Assembly: GCA_037074765.1 (NCBI GenBank)
Contig: JBAMDO010000014.1
Coordinates: 62,001-126,000, forward strand
DNA from: Mansonella perstans
Lineage: Eukaryota > Nematoda > Chromadorea > Rhabditida > Onchocercidae
Length of the DNA stretch: 64,000 bases
Direction: 5' to 3'
Position 1 is the stretch's first letter, and each line of letters opens with the position of its first letter. Below, piece after piece: positions 13,042 through 26,085 of this stretch. The notes beneath the pieces are model-generated. The model did no database searches. It saw only the letters and a program-made list of their open reading frames with translations, and was not told where the DNA came from. The translations under genes were made by a program, and so were the position numbers.

Positions 13042-14221
13042 TTTTCCCGACACTTGGTGCAAAATTTGAGCTATCACGAGTTGATCTACTGAAAATCAAT
13101 TCAGCATCAATCTTAAGAATTTTGTAATGATATATTTTTCGAAGTATTGAATAATATAAAGATTATTCGATTTTGCAAGAGTCAGAAAGAGACATTAAGT
13201 TAGCAAATATTTGAAAAATGTTTGCAGAAATTTTCCTTAAACATTCAAGAATCATATGGTACATATCCAAATTTGCACTATAAAATCAATTCAACATCAA
13301 TCTTAGTAATTTCGTAATGATGTATGATTAAAGAAACATTTCCGAAGTATTCAATAATATAAAATTACTTAATTCTGCAAGACCAATGTCAGTGGTCATT
13401 TCAGTTAGTTATTGTATTCAATTTGTCAATAAGCTAATCCTAATCTATTCAAATAAAAAATTGCCTAAGCAAATCAATAAAACATGTTTAAATTGGCTGT
13501 TTTAATTGAGCACTGAAACCAAATGTTAGAATCAAATTTATAATTTGCTCGGCAGCAAGCAGGTAATATTTTGTTTCTTCCAAGTCAAAAATTGAAACAG
13601 TAAATTTAAGCAACAATTAGCTTGATTAAAATAATTTCATAATTAATGTTATTTCTAGTTTCCAATGTAAGAAATCGGTATTGCGTCCGATAAATGCGTC
13701 AGTTATATAATTGCATCAAAAGGGCAGATCTTCTCATAACCATAGTAATTATAATTTCATAATGATGAAATCCAATTAGCAGTTTTTTGATATGTTTACA
13801 ACGATTTATCGAGCATAAAGCTATGTTTAACGCTATTTTTTCTGAGAAATACTAAAATTTTCAAGTGAATTATATTATATTTCGTCATTTCATTTGAACT
13901 GTTAGTTCGTGCATACTATAATTTAAATTGACGGATGAAATTGACAAAAAACTTTGAAATTGCAGGAATTACAAATGAATTATGCTTGTAACTAAAAATT
14001 ATTTCCATTCCTGAGCATTTTACAATTATTAATATGCAAATTGCAAGAATAATATTGTAATTAATTAACTAGCTGTGATAACTGATTTCATCGCTGATTT
14101 TACATACTTTTATTGTGCTAACTTAAGTGCATCATCGTTATTTAGTCCTCATTTTTTTTTTTAAAAAAAAAAGCAGAATGAGTAAGAATCTGAAAAAATT
14201 TTGCAACCCATGTATTTGACA
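13042..14221. repeat. 1.18-kb direct repeat, copy 1
   Basis: This segment is nearly identical, with only a few substitutions and small indels, to 17673-18847 in the same orientation. It has no ORF of note. It begins at ttttcccgacacttggtgc and ends at aacccatgtatttgac. Immediately to its right lies sequence homologous to the 3' end of the acyltransferase gene, as for copy 2. Confidence 0.95.
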
Positions 14222-14945
14222 ATTTGTTATTATATAATAATAATCAATCTATAAATCCTGTATTAATTTGAAGAAATCAGAGAATCTCAAAACATTTCGC
14301 TTTTCCTTTTTCATAACTTTCCCAGCAATAGACAATCGGATAATGCTATTTGAAATATATGCTTTTGCTCTTGTACACAAAAGATATCATCTTTTTGTTT
14401 TATTTGCAACCCAATTTATTTTTTCGTTTGAAGAACAAAGTTTTCTTGAAAACTTTAATTTCAGTTATTTCAAAATATTGCAAAAATTTGTTCGACAATG
14501 TTCTATTTCAAGTTGTATTTCACTTTGTATTTATTAATGAAACGTATTAAATGAATAGTTCCTATTTGGTCTGGTTTATTGGTAGACTTGATATTGAATA
14601 TATTCTTGATGCTTTAGATGATCGAAAATGCTATTAAGCAACAGAACCATCCTATTATAAATAAATCTTGGATTTCAACGAAATACAAATTGATAGAACT
14701 TTGGAAATTCCCAAAATATACTTTTTTACCTTTTATTTATTGATGATAATTTTTGACGATAATATAAGTACAAAAGTAACATTTGAGGTCAATCATTTGT
14801 TACATGAACAAGAACTACCTGTTTCGACTGAAGCCAATTCATAACCGAAATTACAGTAAATAGTAAACAAATCCCACACAGTTGCCAATATAGTTGTCGT
14901 TCCAATTAAAGCCATCACTGCTCTTCAAACAAACCAGTAATTGAA
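14222..14945 (-). pseudogene. decayed NRF-type acyltransferase fragment
   Basis: 14222-14343 resembles the 3' end of the intact acyltransferase (about 18980-19125). 14545-14945 resembles its exons 7-8 and the intervening intron (about 22600-23010) in the same orientation. All exons between them are absent, replaced by unrelated sequence at about 14344-14544. The reading frame carries substitutions and indels, so this is a non-functional remnant of a duplicated gene. It lies next to copy 1 of the 1.18-kb repeat, mirroring the intact locus. Confidence 0.85.
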
Positions 14946-15241
14946 TATTAAGAGACAATTTAATAAATACGTCTTTTTAATAAAAAAAAATTTAGTAAAA
15001 AAAAAATTTAATAAAAATTTACAACAAAATTTTTAATAAAATTTAATGAAAAAAATATTTTACAGCAAATTTCGCTAATTTTTCTCATTTTAAGATGTTG
15101 CTTCCTTTTCCCGTTCATAATAAATTTCAAAAAGTATTTTTTAACGCTGCGCCATTTTTTATGTTTCCCAATAACTTTGTTTTCATTTCATAGAGTTTTT
15201 CTGTAAAAATTGAATCTTCTTTGCAGATCTTATGACAACAA

Positions 15242-17393
15242 ATGTTTTTTTTCCTTGATGTTATTATTGCTGTTGCTGTCATATTATTAGCTCTGTGGAA
15301 AATTTCTAATGTAAGCATTAAGTGGTATGCTATCAATTTATTAATTGCATATGTTGCAAATAATGCTGCTGGTGCTACATTACAAGTAATATCTGATTCC
15401 TTCAAATTTTGGAAGTAAATTTTTTTTATTGTATTTCAAATATTTTGGAAAAAAATGATAAAATTAAAAATTTTAAAAATCTGCTATATTTATGTAAAAT
15501 CGATCGACAGTAAATGAATAATTAACTACTTTATTTCTAAATATTAGTTCTAAATATGTATATATATATAAAAGGGAAAGGGAGACGTTTAGATCAAAGT
15601 TTCTTTTTCAAATTAAACACATAAAATGAAAAAATTTTGCTTTTTTTCAGCTTTCAGTGGCTTCTAATATATATCAGATTGCTGGCATTCACATTGGTAC
15701 GTCTGATATTATTCTTCTCTATCCTTGAAATATACAATATTTACGCTCTTAAAATGAATATCCTAAAAATTTTATACAAGAGGTAACTCAGATTTTTTCT
15801 ACGTGTAATTTTTTTCCCACCAAATTTGGTATTATTCATATTAAACTAATTAATAAATATGCTAATTAGCTTCTTGTCTTATCTAAAAAACAGAAGTGAT
15901 CATTTTCATATCCATTTGATGATATTAATTAATAAATGTAATCTTTTGCTTTTTTCCCCTTTTCCTTTAAACAAACTGTGTTTCAGCAGTTTACGAGTGC
16001 TTATTTTTATTCATTTCTCTGCACAAGTAATTGCAATTCCAATTACAATTTTATTATATATTAATATTGCCGCAATTCACAAAATTACTTCAATGATTTA
16101 TTTTTCGATTGTATGCTTTTTTTATCTTAGCTCGTTCATAATAATTGGCATTGTAAGTTATGCTCGAGTATTATTATTCTTTAATTATTTTCAACTAAGT
16201 TAAATAATTTTATCTTTTTCTTCCTTTCTTTTGCATTTTGAAACGAAAATTAAGTACTCGCTTAATTAAATGCTTTCGTTTTTTTTCTTCTAACAATAGA
16301 ATAGAAAAATTATTTGGACAGATTTTGAAAATTCGTTTACCGAAAAATGAAAAATATCCTAATTGCTATTTTAGGCAGTTTACAGCGTTTGTGAACATAA
16401 ATTATTTCGGCAAAATGTGCAATTGAACCGAGCTCTTAAACCGCTCATTTTTTATTTCATACCGATTACATTAATGGATATTTCAATTCAAAGCAAGTTA
16501 TGACAACAATAAATTCAATAACCTTTGTCAACAATAATGAAAATGCTTCATCAAATTGGGGCTCTTTTTTGAAATAAAAAAAATTAGTTATTTCTAATTC
16601 TTTCTCCTCTTTTATTTCTTAATTCAAATTATAGAATCTTTCAAAGATAATTAATAAATGAAGCAAAAGTTTGATCGTAAGTCACGATAATTTGATTACA
16701 ATAATATATGCAGCTAAATAATTCTATCAGCTAACTTATTTATTATTGATTAAACCTTATTGTAGATATGACAGAAAATATAAATTTGAAAAAAATTTTC
16801 GTGTTTTTTCCTTTTTTGTAAATTATTAACTTAAACACTTTTTTTCATAAATCTGATTCCGTTTCTTTTTCTTCTGCTGTTTTTTCCTGCAAAAATGAAT
16901 AAAATAGATCAGGAAAAAATCTAATTCTATTATTCAGTTACTTTTCCGTTTTTATTTTCTTAAAAAATTAAATACCTAATTCTACAAATAAAAGATTAAT
17001 TATAAAAAGTTCTGGATAAAAAAGAAAGAACAAAACGTTTTTTTCAAATTTTTTTTAATTAATTGTGCACAGTAATCACAGTTGCAACAATCATGGGCCG
17101 TGATCGAAGCATGCCGCAAGTTATAATGGGAATTAATCGTATTATCTTAAAGGTACAATTTAATCACTTTGCTGGTTTTTCTTATTTATTGTTTAAAATG
17201 TAGAATTAAACTGAAAAAAAATTAATTTTATTAATTACAGATTCGTATACCAGCGACAGCTTTATGCACAGTTTTCGTTTTGCCACCTTTTCGCAGAGCT
17301 CTATTTGATTTACTGCATATCAAATGTCATCAGCAGATTTCCGTAGTGCCAGTCACTAATGATTATTTGAACAGTCAACTAAATAATATGTGA
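15242..17393 (+). CDS. seven-transmembrane receptor-like protein, probable nematode chemoreceptor
   Basis: Exons 15242-15414, 15651-15782, 15987-16152, 16375-16492, 17073-17152 and 17241-17393 join in phase to 273 residues. Hydrophobic segments in order start near FLDVIIAVAVILLALW, WYAINLLIAYVANNAAG, WLLIYIRLLAFTLVRLILFF, LIFIHFSAQVIAIPITILL, MIYFSIVCFFYLSSFIII, KPLIFYFIPITLMDIS and LKIRIPATALCTVFVLPPF, giving seven spans. The QNVQLNRALKPL loop before TM6 resembles the corresponding loop of the Sra/Srab group, but the family is not assigned. The start ATG follows an in-frame stop. Junction 16492/17073 works only with a GC donor (GCAAGT). The gene sits between the two copies of the 1.18-kb repeat. 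Confidence 0.75.
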
Positions 17394-17672
17394 TGATGTG
17401 ATATTAATATTTTCTACTTAATGACATGAAGTTCCAATTATTTTTGCACTTCATTGAAATATTGATTAAGCTAAGCTTAATGATTGAATTTATTTGCCTC
17501 ATCAACTTTCTTTGCCATCGGTTTTTTTTCGCTACCAATTTCCGTTGAGGTCAATTGTGATTTCCATCAATACAATTTTTTTTCTGATACTGATAACTTT
17601 CTTAAACTGATTTCCCTTCGCTAATTGACAAACTAATACCACCCGCTATTTATTGTCTTGTATTGGTTATCC

Positions 17673-18847
17673 TTTTCCCGACACTTGGTGCAAAATTTGA
17701 GCTATCACGAGTTGATCTACTGAAAATCAATTCAGCATCAATCTTAAGAATTTTGTAATGATATATTTTTCGAAGTATTGAATAATATAAAGATTATTCG
17801 ATTTTGCAAGAGTCAGAAAGAGACATTAAGTTAGCAAATATTTGAAAAATGTTTGCAGAAATTTTCCTTAAACATTCAAGAATCACATGGTACATATCCA
17901 AATTTGCACTATAAAATCAATTCAACATCAATCTTAGTAATTTCGTAATGATGTATGATTAAAGAAACATTTCCGAAGTATTTAATAATATAAAATTACT
18001 TAATTCTGCAAGACCAATGTCAGTGGTCATTTCAGTTAGTTATTGTATTCAATTTGTCAATAAGCTAATCCTAATCTATTCAAATAAAAAATTGCCTAAG
18101 CAAATCAATAAAACATGTTTAAATTGGCTGTTTTAATTGAGCACTGAAACCAAATGTTAGAATCAAATTTATAATTTGCTCGGCAGCAAGCAGGTAATAT
18201 TTTGTTTCTTCCAAGTCAAGAATTGAAACAGTAAATTTAAGCAACAATTAGCTTGATTAAAATAATTTCATAATTAATGTTATTTTTAATTTCCAATGTA
18301 AGAAATCGGTATTGCGTCCGATAAATGCGTCAGTTATATAATTGCATCAAAAGGGCAGATCTTCTCATAACCATAGTAATTATAATTTCATAATGATGAA
18401 ATCCAATTAGCAGTTTTTTGATATGTTTACAACGATTTATCGAACATAAAGCTATGTTTAACGCTATTTTTTCTGAGAAATACTAAAATTTTCAAGTGAA
18501 TTATATTATATTTCGTCATTTCATTTGAACTGTTAGTTCGTGCATACTATAATTTAAATTGACGGATGAAATTGACAAAAAACTTGAAATTGCAGGAATT
18601 ACAAATGAATTATGCTTGTAACTAAAAATTATTTCCATTCCTGAGCATTTTACAATTATTAATATGCAAATTGCAAGAATAATATTGTAATTAATTAACT
18701 AGCTGTGATAACTGATTTCATCGCTGATTTTACATACTTTTATTGTGCTAACTTAAGTGCATCATCGTTATTTAGTCCTCATTTTTTTTTTTAAAAAAAC
18801 AGAATAAGAAAGAATCTGAAGAAATTTTGTAACCCATGTATTTGACA
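17673..18847. repeat. 1.18-kb direct repeat, copy 2
   Basis: This is the partner of 13042-14221. Here it lies just downstream (3') of the intact acyltransferase gene. A segment of about 130 bp (18848-18980) that is absent from copy 1 separates the repeat from the gene-homologous flank. Confidence 0.95.
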
Positions 18848-19083
18848 TTAAACGAACTTAGTGTACTGCAAAATTTAATCTAGTTCTACTTAGCAGATAA
18901 GATTTTAGTTCTACGAAGAATATGAATACCTTAAAAGGTTTATATAGTACTGCTTCAATTGGGGTCTTTCGTTTTCAGTGTAATTTTACAATTCGGTATT
19001 ATATAGCAATAATCAATCTATAAATAATTCCTGCATTAATTTGAAAAAATCAGAAAATCTCAAAACATTTCGCTTTTCCTTTT

Positions 19084-22000
19084 TCACAATTTTTCCGACT
19101 TTTTCCAAAAATTAATAATCGGATGATTTTGCTCAACTGCTTGCATTTCTCGTGCCGTGCGCCTTTGAAGTAAATTGTCAGAAATTTTATCCAGCAGTAT
19201 CATCTCCAACTTACTTGCTGGTAGCTCAAACAAAACACTTAGCCAATAAGCAAAGAACCACGAAATAATACAGCACGGCAGTGTGAAGACAAGGAACTGA
19301 AAAAATTTCTCACTGCAAAGTGTCAATAACAAATAAGATGGAAATTCAAAGAGTCTTTGCAACGAATTTCTCGCACTTTTGAATTCTCAAAATAATTACC
19401 GTATGAGTAATACTTGAGAAGCTGAATGCATTGACACCTATGCTTAGCATATACATCATTACAGTTAAATGGATTAGATATGTGCAGTATGTGAGTCGAC
19501 CCAATGGCTTCCATATTGATAGTGACATGAAATCGTTTATTGGTCCTGAAATTCGATTGACTGTGAAAGACATTAGCAGCAAACGGTTACTTATCTTCGG
19601 TTATTGAAGGAATAAACGAATGGAATGTAGAAGCTGAATAATACACGGTATACTGTACTGTATTCAAAACTATCATCATCTTGCTTAAAGGATCTAAGAA
19701 ACATCCTGATGAATATGTGATATATTATAACAAACGTATCAAATCATATCATACCTCCGTAACCGTAAAAGCAAGCGATTGTTATATAAGCAAGCCCTAA
19801 ACTCCATGCAAGCTTACTAAATGCAGAATAGAAAGCTCGTACAGATAAATCCAATATAATGTTATAGCCTATCCAATCTCTTAGTGACATAATCATTAGT
19901 GGACCGAGCGCTAAAGAAATAATCCAGCAAATAATATTTGTTAGCTGAAAATTCGAAATTATTTTAGACTTAACTTTTTAAACTAAACTAACAAAATTAA
20001 TTGACAATTTCCAATATAAAAAAAACATTATTAGGCTAAAATTTATCGTACTGCATCAATTAAACTTGATAATGTCAAGATTTTATAAACTTTTTTGAAG
20101 GTAGGTTAAAAGAAAATGCAGAAAAGCAAATGAAGAATATGCTAAAAAAATTCAATTTAAAAAAAATAAAAAAAGAAGATAAATACAGTAAAATAGGAAA
20201 ATAGACGAGTAGAAATTTATTATTTAAACCTTCTTCTATTGCATTTACTAACATCAACTTCTGAATAAATTTGCTAATTATCTTTACACTACGCAATAAC
20301 TAATCAAAGATTGAAAAAAGAAACAAAATCTGGCACGAAACAACCTTTGATATTTGAAGAGCTTTTACTGTTTGAAACAAATAGCCAACAAGGATACCTA
20401 TAATGTAAACTTGACATCGAATCCAAGGTGCATAATAGATCAGAAGTGAATAACGTCTGAAACAAAAAACGCCTGAAATAAAAATCAGTCTTATACTATT
20501 CAAGTTTTTTAACTCATTAGAATTGTTTATGAACTTAATTTCTATATTTGCCGTTCAATGTCACTTTTAGTTTTTAAGAAAACAGCTATTTAATATCTAA
20601 ATTAGTTGGTATTTATATCCAATTTTGTAAGATCCGAGTCAAAAATGTTGGATGAAAAACTGCGATGCTCTCATCCTGCTATTTTCAAATGTTTTGAAAA
20701 CGAACTGATATGAATCCATTCTTGGATCCATGGCACCTATGAAGAAATCCGTTGGTGGAAAATATTCCTTGTACACTGTCACCAAATTTGCGACAGTTGA
20801 AAATACCATGATTAAGCCAGCTATGATATAACCCAGCATGGGTTTCAAAGCTAATGGTATCAGCAGTACTGGTGCAAAAATGTGAAGTTGAAAATCTGTT
20901 GCCAAATACCATGACACCACATAGCACTGAACAGTTTGTATGCATACTTTATCATTTATTTAATTTAGTAAGGGGGAAAATATTATTAGCTGTATACACA
21001 TCTCTGATCAAAAGTCTTAAAATTTGAAAAAACAAAATACTCATCCAATTCTTTATCTTTTAATCCGTTAACCAACCTTATATTTGGTGATTAAATGTTG
21101 CTAGCAAAATTCTCTATCTTTTGAAACTTCCGGTTGTGATCCTGTGATCTTGGGTGATTTGATAACAATTCATAAGAGTAAATTAGCTTTAATTATTATT
21201 GCCATATATTTCAAAGCATTTAGTGTATTAGTAGTAAATGTCTGAATTATCTTAATTTAGAATTGTAATGGCTTTTTTTTAATAATTTTTAATAACCAAG
21301 CTTATGGCTTAATTATTACACATGAAAGTCATCGCTGTAACTGGCTGAAATATTGACCTACTGCAGTGTTGCAAAGATAAACGTTATAAATCGCTTTTTC
21401 TGAGTTCATTCTTGCTTTTAATTCAATTGTATTATCTATATGTCATCATTTTCATTCAACTGATTCAGTTAACAGTTTGCTTCGATTGGTTCAAAGGTAG
21501 AAGCAGGTACAACAGCAGTGGTGGAGTTAAAATAGACCGACAATTACAGAAACATGGTACGACAACGTGATGAACATTCCGAGGACTATTAGTATTTCTA
21601 ATAATTTTCTATATATTTACTGTGTGTTGTTTGTTTTGTTCCTATTATTGCATAGGATCCATGTTGAATGATAAGACGAATAAAGATTAGTGTTGGCATA
21701 GTGGAATCACAGCAACAAGAATAATAATAAAAATAAAAGATCCTTCCCGAACTCATTATTCTGATTTATCCTGCTATTTAAAAAGTTTCTTTATCCATAT
21801 CATACCTTGATACGTTGATACGTTGCATAAGATTTCGTTAGGGCATAAGATCTATTGCAATTGTATTAACGAATCGAATCAATAGATTAGTGTTTTTGGA
21901 TACCTGTTTGATAAATGAATTTACCTGATCATTGTAATGAATGAAATTATTGAGATATATGAGATTAGTCCACCAATTTCGCTCGCAAGATTCATCAAAT

Positions 22001-25000
22001 GTCATTAAAACAAACGGTGTATTAACCAAGAATGATTTAAATACAAATGAATAAAATGCTATGACAATATAATATGGTGGCGAAAGTCTGCAAAATATTG
22101 ATAGCTAAAATGTTCCTAATTAAAAAAGTTTTAGAGGAAATAACAGCTGACTTTTAACTTTCGTTTTTTGTGTAATTATTCGTAAGATTTTACCTTCAAA
22201 CAGCAACAATAAAAGCGAAATTGCTGAATAAGTATTTAGATAAAATGTGTAAGGTTGAATACCGAATAATTCGATGGATATAAAATATGAGCCAAGCGAT
22301 AGCTGACATTGCTTTTTTCTTGTCTTTACGGTATTCCTTGAACCAAATATACGATACTAACAAACCGGATATGAAGAAAAACGTGTCAACGGAAAAGAAA
22401 GCGTTGGTCAAGAACTGTGTCCATAGACTTTTAAATGTCTCCTTACAATCTAGGATGTTTGCTGAAAATTAATTTTTGAAAATCAATTAATGTTTGATCT
22501 AAAATCATTATTTTAAGATCTGCAATATATGCTGAATTAAACTGTACTTACAGCTCAAGGTCATATAACCTGCTGTTGCATGTCCAAAAATAACCCATAC
22601 TATACTAATGAAACGCATAAAATGAATAGGTCCTATTTGGCCTGGTTTATTGGTAGACTTGATATTGAATATATCCTTGGTATTTCGGATAACCGAAAAT
22701 GCCATTAAGCAACAGAACCAACCTATTATAAACAAATCTTGGATTACAAATATACGAAATACAAATTGATAGAGTTTGGAAATTCCTAGAATATTCTTTT
22801 TTACCTTTTATTTACCGGTGGTAATTTCTGACAATAAAATAAATACACAATTAATATTTGACGTCAATCATTTGTTACATGAACAAGAATTACCTGCTTC
22901 AGTTGAAGCCAGTTTATGATAATCGAAATGACAGTAAATAGTAAACAAATCCCACGCAGTTGCTAATATAGCTATCATTCCAATTAAAGCCATTACTGCT
23001 CTTCAAACAAATCAATAATGAATATTAAGAATAGACAGTTTAATGATTGAATGTCTGTTGTATTTGTCATCCACAATTAATTAAAGCTTCAAGAATCAAG
23101 AATATATTCGTCAAGTTTGTTTCTCGTTGCTTTAATAATTCTAGATGTTTACAAAACGTACAATACAATCCATGTCTTGTGGTCGAAAGGTCTCAGTCGA
23201 ACGGATGTTTGCTTTACCGTACAGACGGGAGTGAAACCGTTGAATTGAATCACTGAAATTGATGAATTTAGAACGAAACATAAATTTTTTGGGTTGATTT
23301 TAATTGAATAGAAGAGTCAAAATAGAAACTACAAAAAATAATGGGAGAAATGGTTTTCAGTTGAACTCCGAGAATACTAAAATTCTTTTATATTAAAGTT
23401 TTCGATTTCTTATTTCAGTCAAACCTAATTTTGAGAAAAAATTTCGGAAATTCCATCACTTTATTTGCTTTTTCAATTTATTTTTCAAACAGTTATTGAT
23501 CTGTTATTTTCATGCAGCTCAAAGTGCGGCAAATCAAAATTTTTTTCTTTCGAAATTGCGACAGCTTTTTGAAATTATTACTTCAATTTCTTTTTTTTTC
23601 ATTACCCATCGCTACTTTTTCCATTCATTTCATCAATATTGCAAACATATCCACTAAATAAATCATGTGAGACATTTTATGAAGTAAATCGTATATTTCT
23701 CCCAAAAACGGAATTTAGTTTTTTCAGCGTTTTTGATCAATGGAATAAATTCAATTTAGTTAAAACAAATAAAATTTTCAATCTAGCACGTCACTTGAGC
23801 GACTAAGCGTCATCAGTGTGTTATAATGATCGCATGATGAAGGCAGGCAAATGTCAAATGATGGATCACCGACATTGAGTTGATTTAATTTGCATGCATC
23901 CTTCGCGTTGTAATTTCTTAACTTTCTATCAACAATGATCCTGAAAATACTTTTCAAACGCTACTAAAACTGCTTCTATTCACAATGAATGAAAGGTAAA
24001 TAATGATAATATGAAAATGAAGTAAAAGTGAAAAATATAGTTGTAGCAAAACTGCATTTCGCTTGATTTGCCACATAATTCGAAATGCATGCTGCATGCA
24101 GTACTTTTATGATTCTATCATCAAGTAGTATTTTGACATTAAGGGAGATAAAGATACATTACCTTACGTAACTCCCAGTAATAAAACGCGTGGAATTCGG
24201 TAATTGCTGCCTGACTAACATGCACTCTTTATATTGCCCAAATACAATAACATGACCTCGAAGAATCCCCGGAGGCGGTAATTTTGCACTTGCATCAATC
24301 ACTGCAAGCAGAAAAGCGCTTAATGCCCATTTTCGGATAACAACCTTATCAATTTTATTACTTTGTTAAAGTAATGCAATTCAGCGTATTATTTTTTTGG
24401 TTTCAGCATTCATTCTTTATCATCGGCGTCTGAGTAATTGCCTGATAAGGCGTTTAACGGTGATAAGGCATTCGATGATAAGCCATTCGATGGAGCCATT
24501 GTGATTCAAATGAAAAAAACTGCGGAGGAAAAGAAAAAACTGTGGGAAGTCCAACTTAAGAGAAAACATTGTCAGAAAAAACTCTATGAAACTGTATTAT
24601 AGAAATTTACTCTTCTCGACCTTCGCGTGACTATCATAAGTATCAAAGTTATCACTTGTTTGAAAGTTTCATGATTGACCAAGCTATTGATTCCACAGCC
24701 TTTATCATTCTCTTTTCTCTACTTTTACTGCTTTATTATTACTCTTTTTAATAAATAATTATGTAATTAGCTCTAAAGTCAACTTGGAAGCAATGCATTC
24801 TGCAAATAAGATTCTTGCCAATTCGATATTTCAGCGCCATTTATGAAGTCAGAAAAAGTTCGCAGCGATAGTTTCATGTCGCTTTTGCAATCTAAAAATA
24901 CTTAACTCCTTAAAAGTATCCAATCTCGCCGCTGAAATTTAAAGATCAATGTCCAGGGTCCATGTTGATTAAAATGCTTCATATTTGGTCATCCAATCTT

Positions 25001-25664
25001 TTGAAGTTTAAAAAAATTAATTAAAACTAGCATGTAACATGACGGAGTTTGCGTGCAAAAATCTCGCAGAAGGTTTAATTAGACTAAAATTAGAACCTTC
25101 TGCGATATCAAGCTCATCAATATGAAGCACGAGCTGATTCATTCCGGTATAAATCAGTCTAATTAGAATTTCCATTGCAAAATTCGGTAATAGCTCTCGC
25201 GTCGGTGAAAATGATATATTCTGAAGATTGACAGAAACTTCTCTACTGTGCAATTTATTATTAATTGTGTAGATATTCATAGCAATAGTTCTGACATTTC
25301 CCAAAACTTTCGATGGTTACGTTTTCTACTGTAATCTTTCTCCTGATTTTAGTTGAAAAAACGTTTCTTATAACATTATATAAAGCTAAAAAGTTTGTTG
25401 CAGACCTGTACTTAAAAAAAGAGTGGCTTTTATTTATTAGTTAATTAAGCAGATCACCCATCTTTTACACCTGTGTTTTGGCGCATTACATGATATCACA
25501 ATAAGACTAACGCCAATTATCGGATAATTTTCCTGGAATCTAAGAGAACCGTTCATGATTGAATGGAAATATTTTATCCTGTTTCTATTAATTTCCGAAG
25601 CAGCTGAAAACACCAATGAAAAATTGATTATAAACAACAGAGCTAATATCATCAGTGATTTCAT
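19084..25664 (-). CDS. NRF-6-like protein: secreted NRF domain plus acyltransferase-3 membrane domain
   Basis: Fifteen exons join in phase to 838 residues: 25664-25471, 25290-25028, 24891-24784, 24301-24163, 23940-23795, 23252-23153, 23000-22894, 22722-22552, 22461-22263, 22087-21925, 20926-20661, 20456-20345, 19944-19755, 19545-19400 and 19296-19084. Residues 1-22 are a signal peptide (MKSLMILALLFIINFSLVFS). The luminal NRF domain has SAKLPPPGILRGHV and FDICLPSSCDHY. The acyltransferase-3 domain follows, with many membrane spans and the family signatures FMRFISIVWVIFGHATAGY, FFSVDTFFFISGLL, CERNWWTNLIYLNNF, SWYLATDFQLHIFAPVLL, APWIRCQVYIIGILVGY and FYGYGGPINDF. C. elegans NRF-6 and NDG-4 act in lipid and drug transport across epithelia. 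The exact donor of exon 5 (23795 or 23804) is uncertain. Length matches the family. Confidence 0.9.
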
Positions 25665-25963
25665 TTTTGTATCTGAAATGACCAGTGATTATTTTATTGA
25701 TTTATTGATATTAATTAATCCCAGCACTTTTCTGTTTCAATTTGATGACGTACAACGACACTTTTATAAGAAACAACGAATATTTTAAATTCCGATTAAA
25801 AAAATTGTGGAGAAAACGGCGACGAATGAAAATTGATAAACAAAATTGAAAAGACGTCGTGAAAAGAAAATAAACCAATATCAGCGGAAAAAAGAATCTT
25901 ATCAGTCTTATGCTTATTAAAATTTTTTTTAAACTTGTTCATTAATTTTTTCGGCAAGCAGTG

Positions 25964-26085
25964 ATGATTAAAAGCGCTTATCAAAAGAAACTTTTTTTTA
26001 TGCTATGATTAAAAGCGCTTATCAAAAGAAACTTTTTTTTATGCTATGATTAAAAGCGCTTATCAAAAGGAACTTTTTTTATGCT
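25964..26085. repeat. 41-bp tandem repeat, three copies
   Basis: Units start at 25964, 26005 and 26046 and share atgattaaaagcgcttatca. Copies 1 and 2 are nearly identical; copy 3 has a G for A and a shorter T run. Confidence 0.9.

Noticed and set aside
23047..23256. 69-codon Cys-containing + strand ORF
   Set aside because: It is antisense to acyltransferase exon 6 (23252-23153) and its intron. The - strand frame joins its neighbours in phase.
25437..25664. Signal-peptide ORF considered as a separate small secreted protein
   Set aside because: Donor at 25470 and the exons at 25290 and 24891 connect it in phase to the NRF domain, so it is the N-terminus of the acyltransferase.
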